Counted from the first letter of the stretch, positions 1 through 11,733 are shown. The stretch is 64,000 bases of DNA from Sphaeramia orbicularis (GCF_902148855.1 NC_043960.1:52315515-52379514), one strand, 5' to 3'. Notes: generated by a model not told the origin, from the letters alone. Numbers and translations: made by a program.

Positions 1-1886
1 AACTCCTTTTCTGTTCGAATCCAATATTGTTATTATTATATTATTATTATTATTTTTTTTTTTTTTTTTCAATTAGAATAGCAGAATTTCCGCATGCTTC
101 ATTCAAATACAGGGAGGAGAGGCAGTGCTGTGCTTTGCCTCCTGGAGAACTGTCTACTCCCCTCATGAACTCTGCTGGTACCTGATGAAAATATTGTGCC
201 GCTGTCCCTCTGTATATCGCAGTTAAAATGCTTTCAAACACTCTGATTATATGCTCTGTACTTCCATAATCTGCATAACGTATGGCATGTATTTCTGTAA
301 TGTGTTTAGGCTCGCAGATTAATCATAAAACCGCAGTGGAAAAGTTACTAGGGAAGGCAAACAGTACCCCTGCCTCATGATATATGGCGCCTGTGAGTCC
401 ACAGATTCATGCGCTTCTAATCTTCTTCGTTCTTTTTTATACACTTTAATTCACCTCATCAAAAATGGAGGATTACATTTCATGTACAAATAGGTAAGAC
501 CATAAACTTTTTTTATTTTTAGTTTGAAATGGCTCTTTTGAGGGTTTCCTGTTGAGTTCCTGCCAGTCTACTATGCTGACTTGATGCAGAGCCCATATAC
601 CCAGGCCATTCCGTTTGCTCACTCTCTCTATTCCAGTTTCTCAGGCCACCATATATTTGTAGATCTGGCTCTGAAAGAGTCAGTGCCTCCCCAGCCATGA
701 ACCCCACTGCACGTCACTGGTCTAAAGCCCACTATAAGTACTAATACTAATAAGCTGAATAATATGAGATGTTCAGTTGTTAAAAGCAAACAAAGGGGGT
801 CCTCTAGTGGTCGGAATAAATTGCACTAACGTATGTTTTGTCCTTGCGGTGTTCCCGTAGCCAGTTCAGACAGAAGAAGAAGAAACTAACCCACGTTTCT
901 TGCACTCTCTTTGGATGGCCCGAAAAACGTTTACCTGTGAGTATTTTATGTTCAGTTGTTGTAAGAATGAATAGTATAAAATATCTCTGATGTGAACTTT
1001 TGTTGCTGGATAAAAAGACGTTGTAATCTTAAATTAATCTGTAAATGCTAATCGTTAGCGTGTCTGTGGATTTTCCCATTTAAGCTAGCATCGAGCTAGC
1101 GGTCTTTTTTCATTCAATTTAATGTATAATGCCATGTAAATGTACAAGGCAATGAACACAGCTGAGACATTTTTTATGTATGTTGCAGTTTTACAGTGAG
1201 TCTCAAGTAAAAGATTTGGAGAGAAGTTTTGGGCGTCTGGCTTTTCTTGGAAACCTGTTGTTTATCTGCCGAGCTAATCGCTACACACACAAGCAGGGGC
1301 AGAAGAATAGGAGTTAGAATAAAACGGCATTAATGTGAGATTTAAAATATTGTCGGTGTTATTTAATGATTGCGTTAATGTGGTAATAACGCCTTAACTT
1401 GCCCTCCCCTATTTTAAGTTGATTCAGTTTGGGAGTATGTGAATGTAAAACAGCGGTGCTAAAAAACAAACGCTGCTTTAAACAAGAAAAATGGAGTAAG
1501 TTCACATACGCTGTCAAAACGTATCAATTAAAAACAGAACTTTGTGTACATAAACCCAGCACCCCCCTGTCACTTCTACTGAGTCATCCCACTGGAGTAC
1601 AACCCAGAGGCACCTGTTCAGGTCCGACTGCAGCTGTATGAGCGCATGCGCACATATGTTTGCGCTTGTCCAGGATGTGAACCACTTTAATGATGCCTCT
1701 GTTGAAACGCTGGTCTTGGTCAGTTTAGTGAACATGGACAGTTGTTTTTGGACTTTAGTTTCAGCTCTTTTACCTTCTCTTTACAGTGGCTGATTCCCAC
1801 CGGAGAATCTCCAGAAAAGTTGCTGTGAACTTTGGTGAAATTCCACTCCACATTGTATCTTTTACCGACTGCCAGCTGCCCACAGA

Positions 1887-1945
<59 letters not shown>

Positions 1946-2127
1946 TCTTTCACATTAGTCAAACAGAAGTTGGTGTCTCATTGTTGGTGAAAATAACTCC
2001 TGACTAAACTCCGCCCACATCGTTGTGGGGCTAAACCCACTTCCTGTCTGACATCTGGTTCATCCTGCTCCTCTCCCGCCCCTCTCCAGTGTCAGACAGC
2101 AAACCAGCGCTAAAGTTTGATTGACAG
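1..2127. other. Intergenic, no gene recognised
   Basis: I see no supported gene here. The stretch is AT-rich with short open frames only. A (CA)n microsatellite of about 27 units lies at 1888-1942 and makes meaningless Thr/His or Val/Cys frames on the two strands. A pyrimidine-rich stretch ending in AG at about 1786 resembles a splice acceptor, but no coding sequence I recognise follows it. Confidence 0.5.
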
Positions 2128-5100
2128 TGTAGCGGCTATTTGTCATCAAAATTAAATCAACTTAAAGGTGACTGAACTTAAGACTGTAACATAACTCAAA
2201 CTAGAAGCACTTGGAGAGCGCAGACCTCCGCCAAGGCTGATCAGTGGGCCCCCCCACCCCCGATCACCCCCAAAAGTTAATCATTTCTTCCTTATCCCAT
2301 TTCCAACAAACCCTGAAAATTTCATCAAAATCTGTCCATAACTTTTTGAGTTATGTTGCACATAAGGGACAGACACAGACAGACAAACAAACAAACAAAC
2401 AAACCCTGGCAAAAACATAACCTCCTTGGCGGAGGTAACAATAACCATAAAAATGAAAAAAACATATATTCTAAATATTAAACAAACAAAAAATAAACAA
2501 AAGTTAAACAATTAGCAAAACAATACTAAGTTAGTAAACAAAAAAGGTAAATGAACTTTAAACAAAAAACTAAACCGACAAATAGCTCCTACACTCCGGC
2601 CCCTAATTGTGCACTTAGTCACAATTACACTCATAAACTAAATGGAGCTATTCTAACAATATCTGCGATGAGTGTTTCTTCATCTTCTTTCTGGACCTGA
2701 AAAAACAAGAACAAAGACAGAGGGTAGATAGAGGAATAAGAGGTAGTGCAGATAGAGGTTTTAGTCCACAGCTGCCTCCAGCAGCAGGCAAAGCTTGGTC
2801 ACTGGTCTCTCCAACACACTGGTTTTGGTCTTCAGTTGCACAGAGCGAACCAGGCCTCTGGCATCAGTGTTTACAGACAGAATTCTGCCCATCTGCCAGC
2901 ATCCTCTGGGCGCAGTGGCATCTGCAACCAGGACAACATCTCCTGGACTTAGGTTTCTTCTTACTCATCCACCTTTGTCTTTCCTGCATAAGTGGCAAGT
3001 ATTCAGAAATTCATCTTTTGCAGAATAATTCAGCCATGTATTTTACTTGTCTCCATTTTCCTCAGGTACAAATCCTTTTTTCAAACAATCCAGGTGGTAT
3101 GACAGGTTTGCCCTTTAAGGTCAAGATGTGGTTTGGTGTGATGGCTTCCAAATCATCTGGATCATCAGAGACTGTGGTGATCGGTCTGTCATTTAAGATG
3201 GCTTCAGCTTCGCCAAAGATGGTCTGCAGTGTTTCATCATCCACAACCTGCTGCTTAAGGATTGAGGTGAGAACACTTGTCACTGAACGAATCAAGCGCT
3301 CCCAAACACCTCCTTGATGTGAGGCTGCAGGCGTGTTAAAATGCCAGTTTATGCCATCTTGAGCCAAAGTTCTTTGGATTTTGTCCTGGTTTAAAGCACT
3401 CAGACTTTCTTTTAGCTCTGCTGGCTGCAACAAAAATGATGCCGTATCCCACTTGGCTGGCATCAGAGAAGTGAAGCTGTGCTGCAGCAAGACAGAAGGT
3501 TTTGGGCTTAACACACCGATCCACTTTAAACTCTGTCATTCTCTTCAGGTCTTCCAGCCAGCCAGACCATTGTTTGGAGTTTTGGGTGAACATCACCACC
3601 ATCATCATCCCAGCCCAGACTTTTTCTACAGAGCTCCTGAAGTAGCAGCTTGGCAGTGATTGTGAATGGGGCAAGAAATCCTAGAGGATCATACAGTGAG
3701 CTCACTACTGACAGTATTCCTCTTTTCGTATGTGGCCGTTCATGTAGAGATGTTTTGAACTTGAACGTGTCATTTTCAGTGCACCACTGAAGTCCTAATG
3801 CTCTCTCCATTGGAAGCTCATCTCCATCCAAATCCATCTCCAGTATTTCCTTTGCTTTTTTATATGTTGGAATAGTATGCAGCACTGCACGGCTGTTACT
3901 GAGCCACGTGAAAGTTGAAAGCCACCTTTACTGCAGAGGGCTGTCAAATCCTTGACCATTTTTATTGCATCCTCTTCAGTGGGGAGAGATTTAAGGCAGT
4001 CATCCACAAAAATTGTGCATGATAGTACTGATGACTTCAGCTGGAAACTGTAGAGCATTGTCTTCTGCTGTTCTCCTTAAAGCATAGTTTGCCAGCTTGG
4101 TGAAGAAACAGCTCCAAACAGATGTACTTTCATATGATATTCTTTTGGAGTCTGTGTGTCACCTTCAGAACCAGAGGAAGCGTAGAAAGTTCCTGTGATA
4201 TTCTGGAACATGGACCTGGTGAAACATAGCTTGTATGTCTGCCATGACTGCAATAGGCCTTGTCTGAAGTGAAGAAGAACTCCCACAACAGAGTTGGTCA
4301 GGTCTGGTCCTTGTGAGAGCTGGCAGTTGAGGGAGGTGCCCTTGTATGTTGCAGGACAATCAAAAACAACTCTCAGCTTGTTTTTCGTGGGATGGTAAAC
4401 ACCATGATGGGGAATATACCATACCCTTCCCTTACTGTTCATCATCTGGTCATTTGGCACAAGTTCAGCATATCCATTGCAGTTCATGTCCTCAAGAAAT
4501 GTGATGTAATCTTGTTTGAATAAGCTGTTATTATCAAACTTCTTCTTCAGACTCTGGAGGCGCTGTTCTGCCACACAGCGGTTTTGTGGCAGGATGGGAT
4601 TTTGCTCTTTAAAAGGTAAGTCTATACAGTAATGTCCATCACTTAATACTGCAGTATTGTCCATTATATTCATAAACTTGATGTTCTCTGGACATTTCCA
4701 TTTGCTCCTGTGATGTTTTTTCATTGAAATCATGATTGTATTGTTGTACCAGCATGTGTTCTAGGTGTTCCACAGAAATCCTGTTGGCAGTGACAACAGA
4801 GCAGCCAATCTTACTCTTGTTTTCACCATGTAGTTGACCGTTAACGACCCATCCAACTCTGGTCCGAACAGCATAGGGCCCCTCATCCTGGCTGTTGATC
4901 AGCTCCCATGGCTCCATCACTTTGGCTGCATCTGTGCCAATAAGTAATTCAACCTCAGCATCAATGTCGTGGAGCTTAACATTTTGAAGGTATGGCCACT
5001 TCACAATATCTTCTTGTTGTGGAACATTACTCTTTGAAACAGGCATAGTCTTTTGTGTCATTGTAGCGTGTGTGTGTGGGGGGGGTGGAAGGCAGAACTT

Positions 5101-5140
5101 CTTTTTCATCAACACAAAAAAATTTGACAACGCCACCCGG
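2128..5140 (-). mobile_element. BEL/Pao LTR retrotransposon fossil, one LTR plus pol
   Basis: Minus-strand translations over about 3060-5136 resemble the pol region of BEL/Pao elements. Parts similar to reverse transcriptase, RNase H and integrase follow one another; the phrase LEAITPNHILTLKG near 3150 is typical of the family's integrase end. The segment at 2128-2593 is its downstream LTR. It begins TGTAG and ends CTACA and shares both ends with the solo LTR at 11229-11728. A copy of repeat family X (2200-2438) sits inside this LTR. The element is broken, with several breaks, and the upstream half and other LTR are not seen before the N gap. It is a fossil. I did not recognise a gag region. 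Confidence 0.8.
2200..2438 (-). repeat. Family X interspersed repeat, copy 1 (inside an LTR)
   Basis: This is one of four copies of a repeat of about 250 bp. One end reads AACTAGAAGCAC followed by GGAGAGCGCAGACCTCCGCC; the other reads CCTCCTTGGCGGAGGTAA. Between them lie a G/C-run region, a conserved stretch containing CCATTTCCAACAAACCCTG, and a (CAAA/CAGA)n tract. Both ends carry CCTCCGCCAAGG-type palindromic sequence. I do not know its class. Other copies are at 28460-28712, 29080-29334 and 35079-35529. Confidence 0.8.
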
Positions 5141-5361
5141 GGAAAAGGCCCCGGGACCTATCTCAATTTACCAAATGGCGCGTAGGTGAAGACAAATAAG
5201 TCAGAGGATGTGATTTATCACACACAATAAACTTTATTTATAATAACACTTTTTTTAAAAATAGACCTATTTATTTTAGCAAAATTAAAATTCAATTATT
5301 AAAACATGACAATCGAGAAATAATCAATAGGCAACAACCCATAACAGCAAACAGGCAAACA

Positions 5362-5861
5362 NNNNNNNNNNNNNNNNNNNNNNNNNNNNNNNNNNNNNNN
5401 NNNNNNNNNNNNNNNNNNNNNNNNNNNNNNNNNNNNNNNNNNNNNNNNNNNNNNNNNNNNNNNNNNNNNNNNNNNNNNNNNNNNNNNNNNNNNNNNNNNN
5501 NNNNNNNNNNNNNNNNNNNNNNNNNNNNNNNNNNNNNNNNNNNNNNNNNNNNNNNNNNNNNNNNNNNNNNNNNNNNNNNNNNNNNNNNNNNNNNNNNNNN
5601 NNNNNNNNNNNNNNNNNNNNNNNNNNNNNNNNNNNNNNNNNNNNNNNNNNNNNNNNNNNNNNNNNNNNNNNNNNNNNNNNNNNNNNNNNNNNNNNNNNNN
5701 NNNNNNNNNNNNNNNNNNNNNNNNNNNNNNNNNNNNNNNNNNNNNNNNNNNNNNNNNNNNNNNNNNNNNNNNNNNNNNNNNNNNNNNNNNNNNNNNNNNN
5801 NNNNNNNNNNNNNNNNNNNNNNNNNNNNNNNNNNNNNNNNNNNNNNNNNNNNNNNNNNNNN
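5362..5861. other. Assembly gap of 500 N
   Basis: Exactly 500 consecutive N lie between AT-rich sequence and the satellite array. The round length suggests a placeholder for a gap of unknown size. The array on its right edge and the truncated retroelement on its left are the probable cause of the assembly break. Confidence 0.99.
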
Positions 5862-6855
5862 TTCAGAGTAGCACACCTATACTTTTAAATAACCAAATGC
5901 AGGTCTGATGGGTATTTTAAGTAATCAGAGTAGCACACCTATAGTTTTTAAATGACCATAATCAGATCTGATGGGTAGTTTTAGTAATCAGAGTAGCACA
6001 TCTATACTTTCAAATAACCAGATGCAGGTCTGATGGGTAGTTTTAGTAATCAGAGTAGCCCATCTCTACTTTCAAATAACCAGATGCAGGTCTGATGGGT
6101 AGTTTTAGTAATCAGAGTAGCCCATCTATACTTTCAAATAACCAAATGCAGGTCTGATGGGTAGTTTTAGTAATCAGAGTAGCACATCTATACTTTTAAA
6201 TAACAATATGCAGGTCTGATGGGTAGTTTAAGTAATCAGAGTAGCACACCTATAGTTTTAAATAACAATATGCAGGTCTGATGGGTAGTTTTAGTAATCA
6301 GAGTAGCGCACCTATACTTTCAAATAACCAAATGCACGTCTGATGGGTAGTTTAAGTAATCAGAGTAGCACACCTATAGTTTTAAATAACCATATTCAGG
6401 TCTGATGGGTAGTTTTAGTAATCAGAGTAGCACATCTATACTTTCAAAGAACCAAATGCAGGTCTGATGGGTAGTTTAAGTAATCAGAGTAGCGCACCTA
6501 TACGTTTAAATATCCAAATGCAGGTCTGATGGGTAGTTGTAGTAATCAGAGTAGCGCACCTATACTTTTAAATATCCAAATGCAGGTCTGATGGGTAGTT
6601 TTAGTAATCAGAGTAGCGCACCTATACGTTTTAAATATCCAAATGCAGGTCTGATGGGTAGTTGTAGTAATCAGAGTAGCGCACCTATACTTTTAAATAT
6701 CCAAATGCAGGTCTGATGGGTAGTTTTAGTAATCAGAGTAGCGCACCTATACTTTTAAATAACCAAATGCAGGTCTGATGGGTAGTTTTAGTAATCAGAG
6801 TAGCACACCTATACTTTTAAATAACCAAATGCAGGTCTGATGGGTAATTTTATTA
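5862..6855. repeat. Satellite array, about 62-bp unit, about 16 copies
   Basis: The sequence CAGAGTAGCACACCTATACT recurs about every 62 bases (for example at 5864, 5926 and 5989), each time followed by an A/T stretch and GCAGGTCTGATGGGTAGTTT. Copies differ by a few bases, and two alternating sub-types (AACCAAATG and ATCCAAATG) suggest local homogenisation. The array runs directly into the N gap, so its true length is unknown. Confidence 0.95.
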
Positions 6856-6903
6856 ACTTTTTAGTAAGTTTAGTAACTTTTTAGTACGTTTTAGTTTTAG
6901 TGA

Positions 6904-6980
6904 CTACTGCATATGGTCATTTAAAACTATAGGTGTGCTACTCTAATTACTAAAAATACCCATCAACCTGCATACAAAAT
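6904..6980 (-). repeat. Single inverted satellite monomer
   Basis: The reverse complement of this stretch reads as one satellite unit, with GATGGGTA, AGAGTAGCACACCTATAG and AAATGACCATATGC in the array order. It lies about 50 bases beyond the end of the direct array, separated by a degenerate TTTTAGTA-rich junction. Confidence 0.88.
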
Positions 6981-7740
6981 TACTCACTTTACCTAAATAG
7001 TACTCAAAAGAACAGTAAAACTGATAAAAGAAATAGAGATTTATTAAATAATCGGACAAGTTTGAGCTAAAACTAAGACTGATATTAAGAAAAACTGAAG
7101 TTAACTAGTCAATTTATTTCAAAAACTCTTAAAGCAGGAGTAAAAGTGATGCAAAACTGATGTAAGCCTTGTCATGTTTTGTAATAAAACTCAAAATAAG
7201 ACTGATATTGAATAAAATCTGAGGTATATGTCAAAGAATAATTAATTTTACATGAAACCGAGACAAACACCAAAGCAAAAATCACCCAAAATCACTGAAT
7301 TCATCAAAATAATACTCAACAGAAAGTAAAACTGATAAAAATAGAGATTCATTAAATAGTCTGACAAGTTTTAGATAAAAGTCGACGCCCACATTTCCTG
7401 AAGGAAATGTAGTTCCTGGTGTTTTGTCTCTTGCTGGATTTGTGGACTTGTGGCTCGGTGCGATGTGCCTCTGAAAGTTATGTTGTTCCACATAAAATTT
7501 TTTGTGTATACGTTCTTTATTCCAAAAGCCATTTCCTATAACTGTGCAGCAGTACAACAGTACAGATAAAAATATGGATGAGCTGAATTATTGAGAGTGT
7601 TTTGAACAGCTCAAAGCAAACACATCACCCTGTTCTGAAACAAAGCACATCCAAATGACAGGAGTTGAATATCAGAATGAATCATTTGCATGAAAAAGTT
7701 TGAAAAGGTTGAATGCTTACTTGATTTCTGTATTTTCCAG
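6981..7740. other. Non-coding, AT-rich with an internal duplication
   Basis: No gene is recognised. A stretch containing GTAAAACTGATAAAA, an AAATAGAGATT-like run and a GACAAGTTT-like motif occurs at about 7010-7060 and again at about 7325-7375. Phrases like AAGACTGATATT recur at about 7075 and 7200, so this looks like a diverged duplication of about 300 bp. A short frame at 7282-7557 on the minus strand has no recognisable similarity. Confidence 0.5.
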
Positions 7741-8690
7741 ACCCTGCGAGGTTGGACCCGGCCCCTGCTTCGTTGGCCCCAGGCATTGTCACCAATTCCT
7801 GAGGAGACCCCTGCCTCCAGCTGTCCAGCGCAGAGCCGCATCCCAAGACCAATTCGGTCTTTCCTACGGTGCCTGCGCTCCAGCAAGAAGTACCAACAGT
7901 ATCTCCGAAGCAGAGCGGCGGACCCCCACCTTCTGCCTCTGGCTGTCCAGAGGACCCCGGCGGACCCCCCCTTTTCGCCCCCAGCTTCCCGGAGGACCCC
8001 GGCGGCTCCCCGCCCCCCGCCTGCAGCTGTCCGGAGGACCCCAACGGACCCCCGCCTTCCGCCTCCGGCTTACCGGAGGACCCCAGCGGCCCCCGCCCCC
8101 ACACCTCCGGCTGTCCCGAGGACCACGGCGGACCCCCGTCTCACACCTCCGGCTGTCCCGAGGACCCCGGCGGACCCACGCCTTCCGCCTCCAGCTGTCC
8201 GGAGGACCCCGGCGGCCCCCCGCCCCCCCTCCTTCGGCTTTCCGGAGGACCCCAGCGGACCCCTGCCTTCCGCCTCCGGCTTTTCGGAGGACCCCGGCAG
8301 CCCCTCGTCCCCCTCATCCGGCTGTCCAAAGGAACCCAGCAGCCCCCCGCCCCTCTCCTCCGGCTGTCCCGAGGACCCCGGCAGAACCCCGCCTTCCGCC
8401 TCTGGCTGTCCCGAGGACCCCGGTGGGCCCCCGCCTTCCGCCTTCGGCTGTCCGGAGGACCTCAGCAGACCCCCTCCTCCCGCCTCTGGCTGTGCCAAGA
8501 ACTCTGGCGGCCCCCCGCCTTCGGCCTGTGGCTAACCCGAGGACCCCGGTGGCCCCCCCACCTTCCGCCTCTGGCTGTCCCGAGGACCCCGGTGGCCCCC
8601 TTCCCCCTTCCTCCGGCTGTCCGGAAGACCCTAGCAGGCCCCTACCTTCCGCCTCCCACTGTCTGGAGGCCCTGAGTTCCCGGGATGGAG
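7740..8690. repeat. GC-rich minisatellite, 42-bp unit
   Basis: GGCTGTCCCGAGGACCCCGG and close variants recur every 42 bases, about 22 times. The unit encodes SGCPEDPGGPPPS-like or related Pro-rich peptides on the plus strand and Gly-rich ones on the minus. Because 42 is divisible by three and the unit is GC-rich, several frames stay open on both strands for hundreds of codons. No start context, splice sites or known protein supports translation, so I treat it as non-coding. Confidence 0.93.
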
Positions 8691-8734
8691 CAGCAACCCC
8701 CCACCCCCCTCGCCCTCCACCCCGGGGGGCCCTT

Positions 8735-8744
8735 CGTCTTTTTC

Positions 8745-8798
<54 letters not shown>

Positions 8799-9737
8799 CT
8801 TTCTTCCCGGCCCCCCTCCCTCTCTTCTCTCTCACTCCATCTGTCCTTTCTTTCTTTCTTTCTTTCTTTCTTTGTCTTTCTTCCTGGCCCCTGCGGGGTT
8901 GGACCCGGCCTCTGTCATCCATCGCTGAGGTTACCTCCACCTCCGGCGGTCTACATGCCCTCAGTTGAATGGAGCAGAGCAGTGGTCCCCCTTTTACCTA
9001 TCCTCTCTCATTCTCCCTCTTTCTCCCTTTCCTCACTCTATCTCTTCTCTCTCTCTCTTTCTCTTTCTCCTTTCCTCTCCTCTTTCTTTCACTCTCCTCT
9101 CTCCTCTCTCTCTCTCTTTCCCCTCTCTCTCTCACTCCCCCTTACTCTCTTCTATCTCATCATCTTCTTTCTTTTTTCTTTCTTTCTTTCTTTATTCTTC
9201 TTTCTTTCTTATCTCTCATTCCTTCTTACTTTCGTTCTTTTCTTTTCTCTTTTTCGTTCTTTCTCTCATTCTTTCTCTTCTTTCCTTGTTCTCTCATTCC
9301 TTCTTTCTTTCGTTTTTGTCTTTCTTTCATTATTTCTTTTCTCTCTTTCTCTTTCTTTCTTTCGTTCTCATTCATTCTTTCGTTCTCTCATTCATTCTTT
9401 CGTTCTTTCATTCTTTCTCTCTGTCTTTCTTTCAATCTTTCTCTCTTTGCTTCATTCTTTCTTTCTTTCTTTCTTTCCTTCATTCTCTCATTCCTTCTTA
9501 CTTTCGTTCTTTTCTTTCTTTCCTTCGTTCTTTCATTCTTTCTCTCGTTCTTTCTCTTTCTTTCCTTCGTTCGCTCATTCCTTCTTTCTTTCGTTTTTTT
9601 CTTTCTTTTGTTCTTTCCTTCTTTCTCTCTCTTTCTTTCTTTCGTTCTCTCATTCATTCTTTCGTTCTCTCATTCATTCTTTGGTTCTTTCTTTCTTTCT
9701 CTCTTTCTTTCTTTCATTCTTTCTCTCTTTGCTTCAT

Positions 9738-9776
<39 letters not shown>

Positions 9777-9777
9777 G

Positions 9778-9817
<40 letters not shown>

Positions 9818-9819
9818 TC
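8735..9819. repeat. Polypyrimidine tract, (CTTT)n-rich
   Basis: Two blocks, 8735-8880 and about 8994-9819, are almost entirely C and T on the plus strand, mostly CTTT, CTCT and CGTT variants. They are separated by about 110 bases that include a second copy of GGTTGGACCCGGCC (first at about 7753). Open frames of up to 400 codons of Ser/Phe/Leu across it are low-complexity artefacts. Confidence 0.95.
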
Positions 9820-9990
9820 ACCCCAGCTGGTCAAGGCAGATGACCATCCTCCAGGAGTTTAGGTCTGCTCCAGCTTTTCTTCCTTGTTAGAAGGAAGTTT
9901 TTCCTGGCCACTATCACACTAAGTTTTTGCTCCTGGAGGATTCTGTTGGGTTTCTGTAGATTAGCTCAAAAGTCTAGTTTACAACAAATT
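9820..9990 (+). repeat. Fragment of a common fish interspersed repeat
   Basis: The stretch with GGCAGATGACCATCCTCCAG, a GAAGGAAGTTTTTCCTGGCC-like phrase and TTGGGTTTCTGTAGAT resembles a short sequence I recall as very frequent in teleost genomes, usually near LINE or SINE tails. The class is not certain. It is the only non-simple sequence between the pyrimidine tract and the 10-bp repeat. Confidence 0.55.
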
Positions 9991-10200
9991 GGTTTGATTT
10001 GGTCTGATTTGGTCTAATTCAGTCTGATTTGGTCTGATTTGATCTGATTTGATCTGATCTGATTTGGTCTAATTTGGTCTGATTTGATCTGATTTGATCT
10101 GATTTGGTCTGATTTGATTTGATTTGGTCTGATTTGATCTGATCTGATTTGGTCTGATTTGAATTGATTTGGTCTGATTTGATTTGATTTGGTCTGTTTT
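9991..10200. repeat. 10-bp tandem repeat, GATTTGGTCT / GATTTGATCT
   Basis: About twenty copies of a 10-base unit alternate between GATTTGGTCT and GATTTGATCT. The T-runs fall almost exactly one helical turn apart. The minus-strand frame across it (Ile, Arg, Ser, Asn, Gln repeats) is a product of the repeat. Confidence 0.95.
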
Positions 10201-11223
10201 GATATTAATTCCAATAAACTACTTAAACTTCATCTTTTTCTCCTGTGTTTTGTTTGGTTACTTTAATTGTGCATGTCATTTCATCAGTGGATTGGACCTC
10301 ACTGATCTAGTGGTTCGTAGTGGAAGACAGTGTTTAACTCTTAGCGGTCTGTCCATACTTTTGAGTTTTCCTTTATATAACACATCAAAAATGTTAACCA
10401 CATTTATTATATATTTTTCAGCACTGTTTCACCTTGATGATATGATCATTCCTTTGCACTTTACCTTATTTAACATATTGGACCCAATAATACACAAAAA
10501 TAGTAGGATACAATTTGAAAAAACTCTATACTATTTATTACAAAGAAATTCCTAATCATGGTCTCTCATCTGTTTTAGAAGTTGAAAGAGTAAAGCAGGT
10601 GTGTCTATGAACATATAAAGGTGTCTATCTATTAATCATATCTCCAGGTTTTCATGGTGTATTAATCTCAAACAAAAACCTTTTTTCTTTTCTCACGCTT
10701 TGATCACCCTGGAGGGTTAAAGAGCAGAGTTTAAGTGTTTGTTAAGGCGTCTACCACAAACTGTAGATTTAGAAACTGTACATTTAGTGTTCATGTGTAA
10801 ACTGGTGAGTAAGGAAGTAGTTAATGCTACTGTAATAGTTGGAAAAGCTCTTCCAATATTTAACAACAACTGTGTCTTTTCATGACACTGTTTGTAAAAT
10901 GTTGGGTGGTATAAGCCCTCACAGGTTGGAATACATCATTAAGGTTCAGTTCATTTGGAGATACGTGAGACAGAAACAGGATGAACAACTGTGGTCTGAA
11001 AAGGAACTTTGAAAAGTCCAATGTCTGACTAAGAAGTAGAGGAAGAGAGAGTAAGTATAAAGTTCTATACAATAGAAATAGTCCAAGAACTCCAAAACAT
11101 ATGATATATGATGTGGTATGTGTGATAGGACTTTGTTCTATTTCACTACTGAGGCTTTTACAAAACAGAAAACTGGACTCATTTGTGGAAGCACCCAAAC
11201 TGAAAGGCTTAACTGAGTTATTC
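10201..11223. other. Intergenic, no gene recognised
   Basis: A 123-codon plus-strand frame at 10184-10555 starts within the 10-bp repeat and is hydrophobic, but it has no motif I can place. A 112-codon minus-strand frame at 10860-11198 is similarly anonymous. I see no convincing exon structure. Confidence 0.45.
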
Positions 11224-11228
11224 CAGGA

Positions 11229-11728
11229 TGTAGCGGCTATTTGTCATCAAAATTAAATCAACTTAAAGGTGACTGAACTTAAGACTGTAACATAACTCAA
11301 ATAACCACTAGATGCACCATGGGTTTGTGGTTTACACAGTCAAAAATACAATGTCCATATCATAGATGTAGTTCAAGTGGTTTATTTTCAAGATTTTGCA
11401 GGAAAAACAACAACTAAGGTCTTCTGTGCTGTCTCTCCTGCTCATCCTGTCTGACTGTCTGATAAAAAACCATAGGCCCACCCAGGTGCATGCTGGTCTA
11501 ACTTTGTGCTCCCTATTTATATCCAGGTGCCCACGGCCTAAACCAGTAACACAAAACAAAAAGGTACTAAATACCAAAGAATGAAAACGATAACCTTAAA
11601 AACCAAAAAATATATTCTAAATATTAAACAAACAAAAAATAAACAGTTAGCAAAAAATTACTAAGTTAGTAAACAAAAAAGGTAACTTAACTTCAAACAA
11701 AAAACTAAACCGACAAATAGCTCCTACA
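11229..11728 (-). mobile_element. Solo LTR of the BEL/Pao family, with target duplication
   Basis: The 500-base unit starts TGTAGCGGCTATTTGTC and ends GACAAATAGCTCCTACA, so its ends are inverted and of the TG...CA type. It is flanked by the direct repeat CAGGA at 11224-11228 and 11729-11733. Its two end segments match the LTR of the BEL/Pao fossil at 2128-2593. No internal element sequence adjoins it, which fits loss by recombination between two LTRs. A TATA-like GGATATAAATAG on the minus strand near 11515 would fit the LTR promoter. The intact 5-bp duplication suggests moderate age. Confidence 0.9.
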
Positions 11729-11733
11729 CAGGA

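Noticed and set aside
1786-2007. Frame containing a Thr/His run
   Set aside because: The run is the (CA)n microsatellite, and the flanking residues match nothing I know.
7690-8968. Open frames up to 422 codons in the GC-rich block
   Set aside because: They follow a 42-bp tandem unit and run into the polypyrimidine tract; several frames on both strands are open at once.
8685-9890. 401-codon Ser/Phe/Leu frame
   Set aside because: Pure low-complexity translation of (CTTT)n; no domain or splice support.
10184-10555. Possible membrane-protein fragment
   Set aside because: Hydrophobic but no family motif, begins inside a tandem repeat, and no neighbouring exons.
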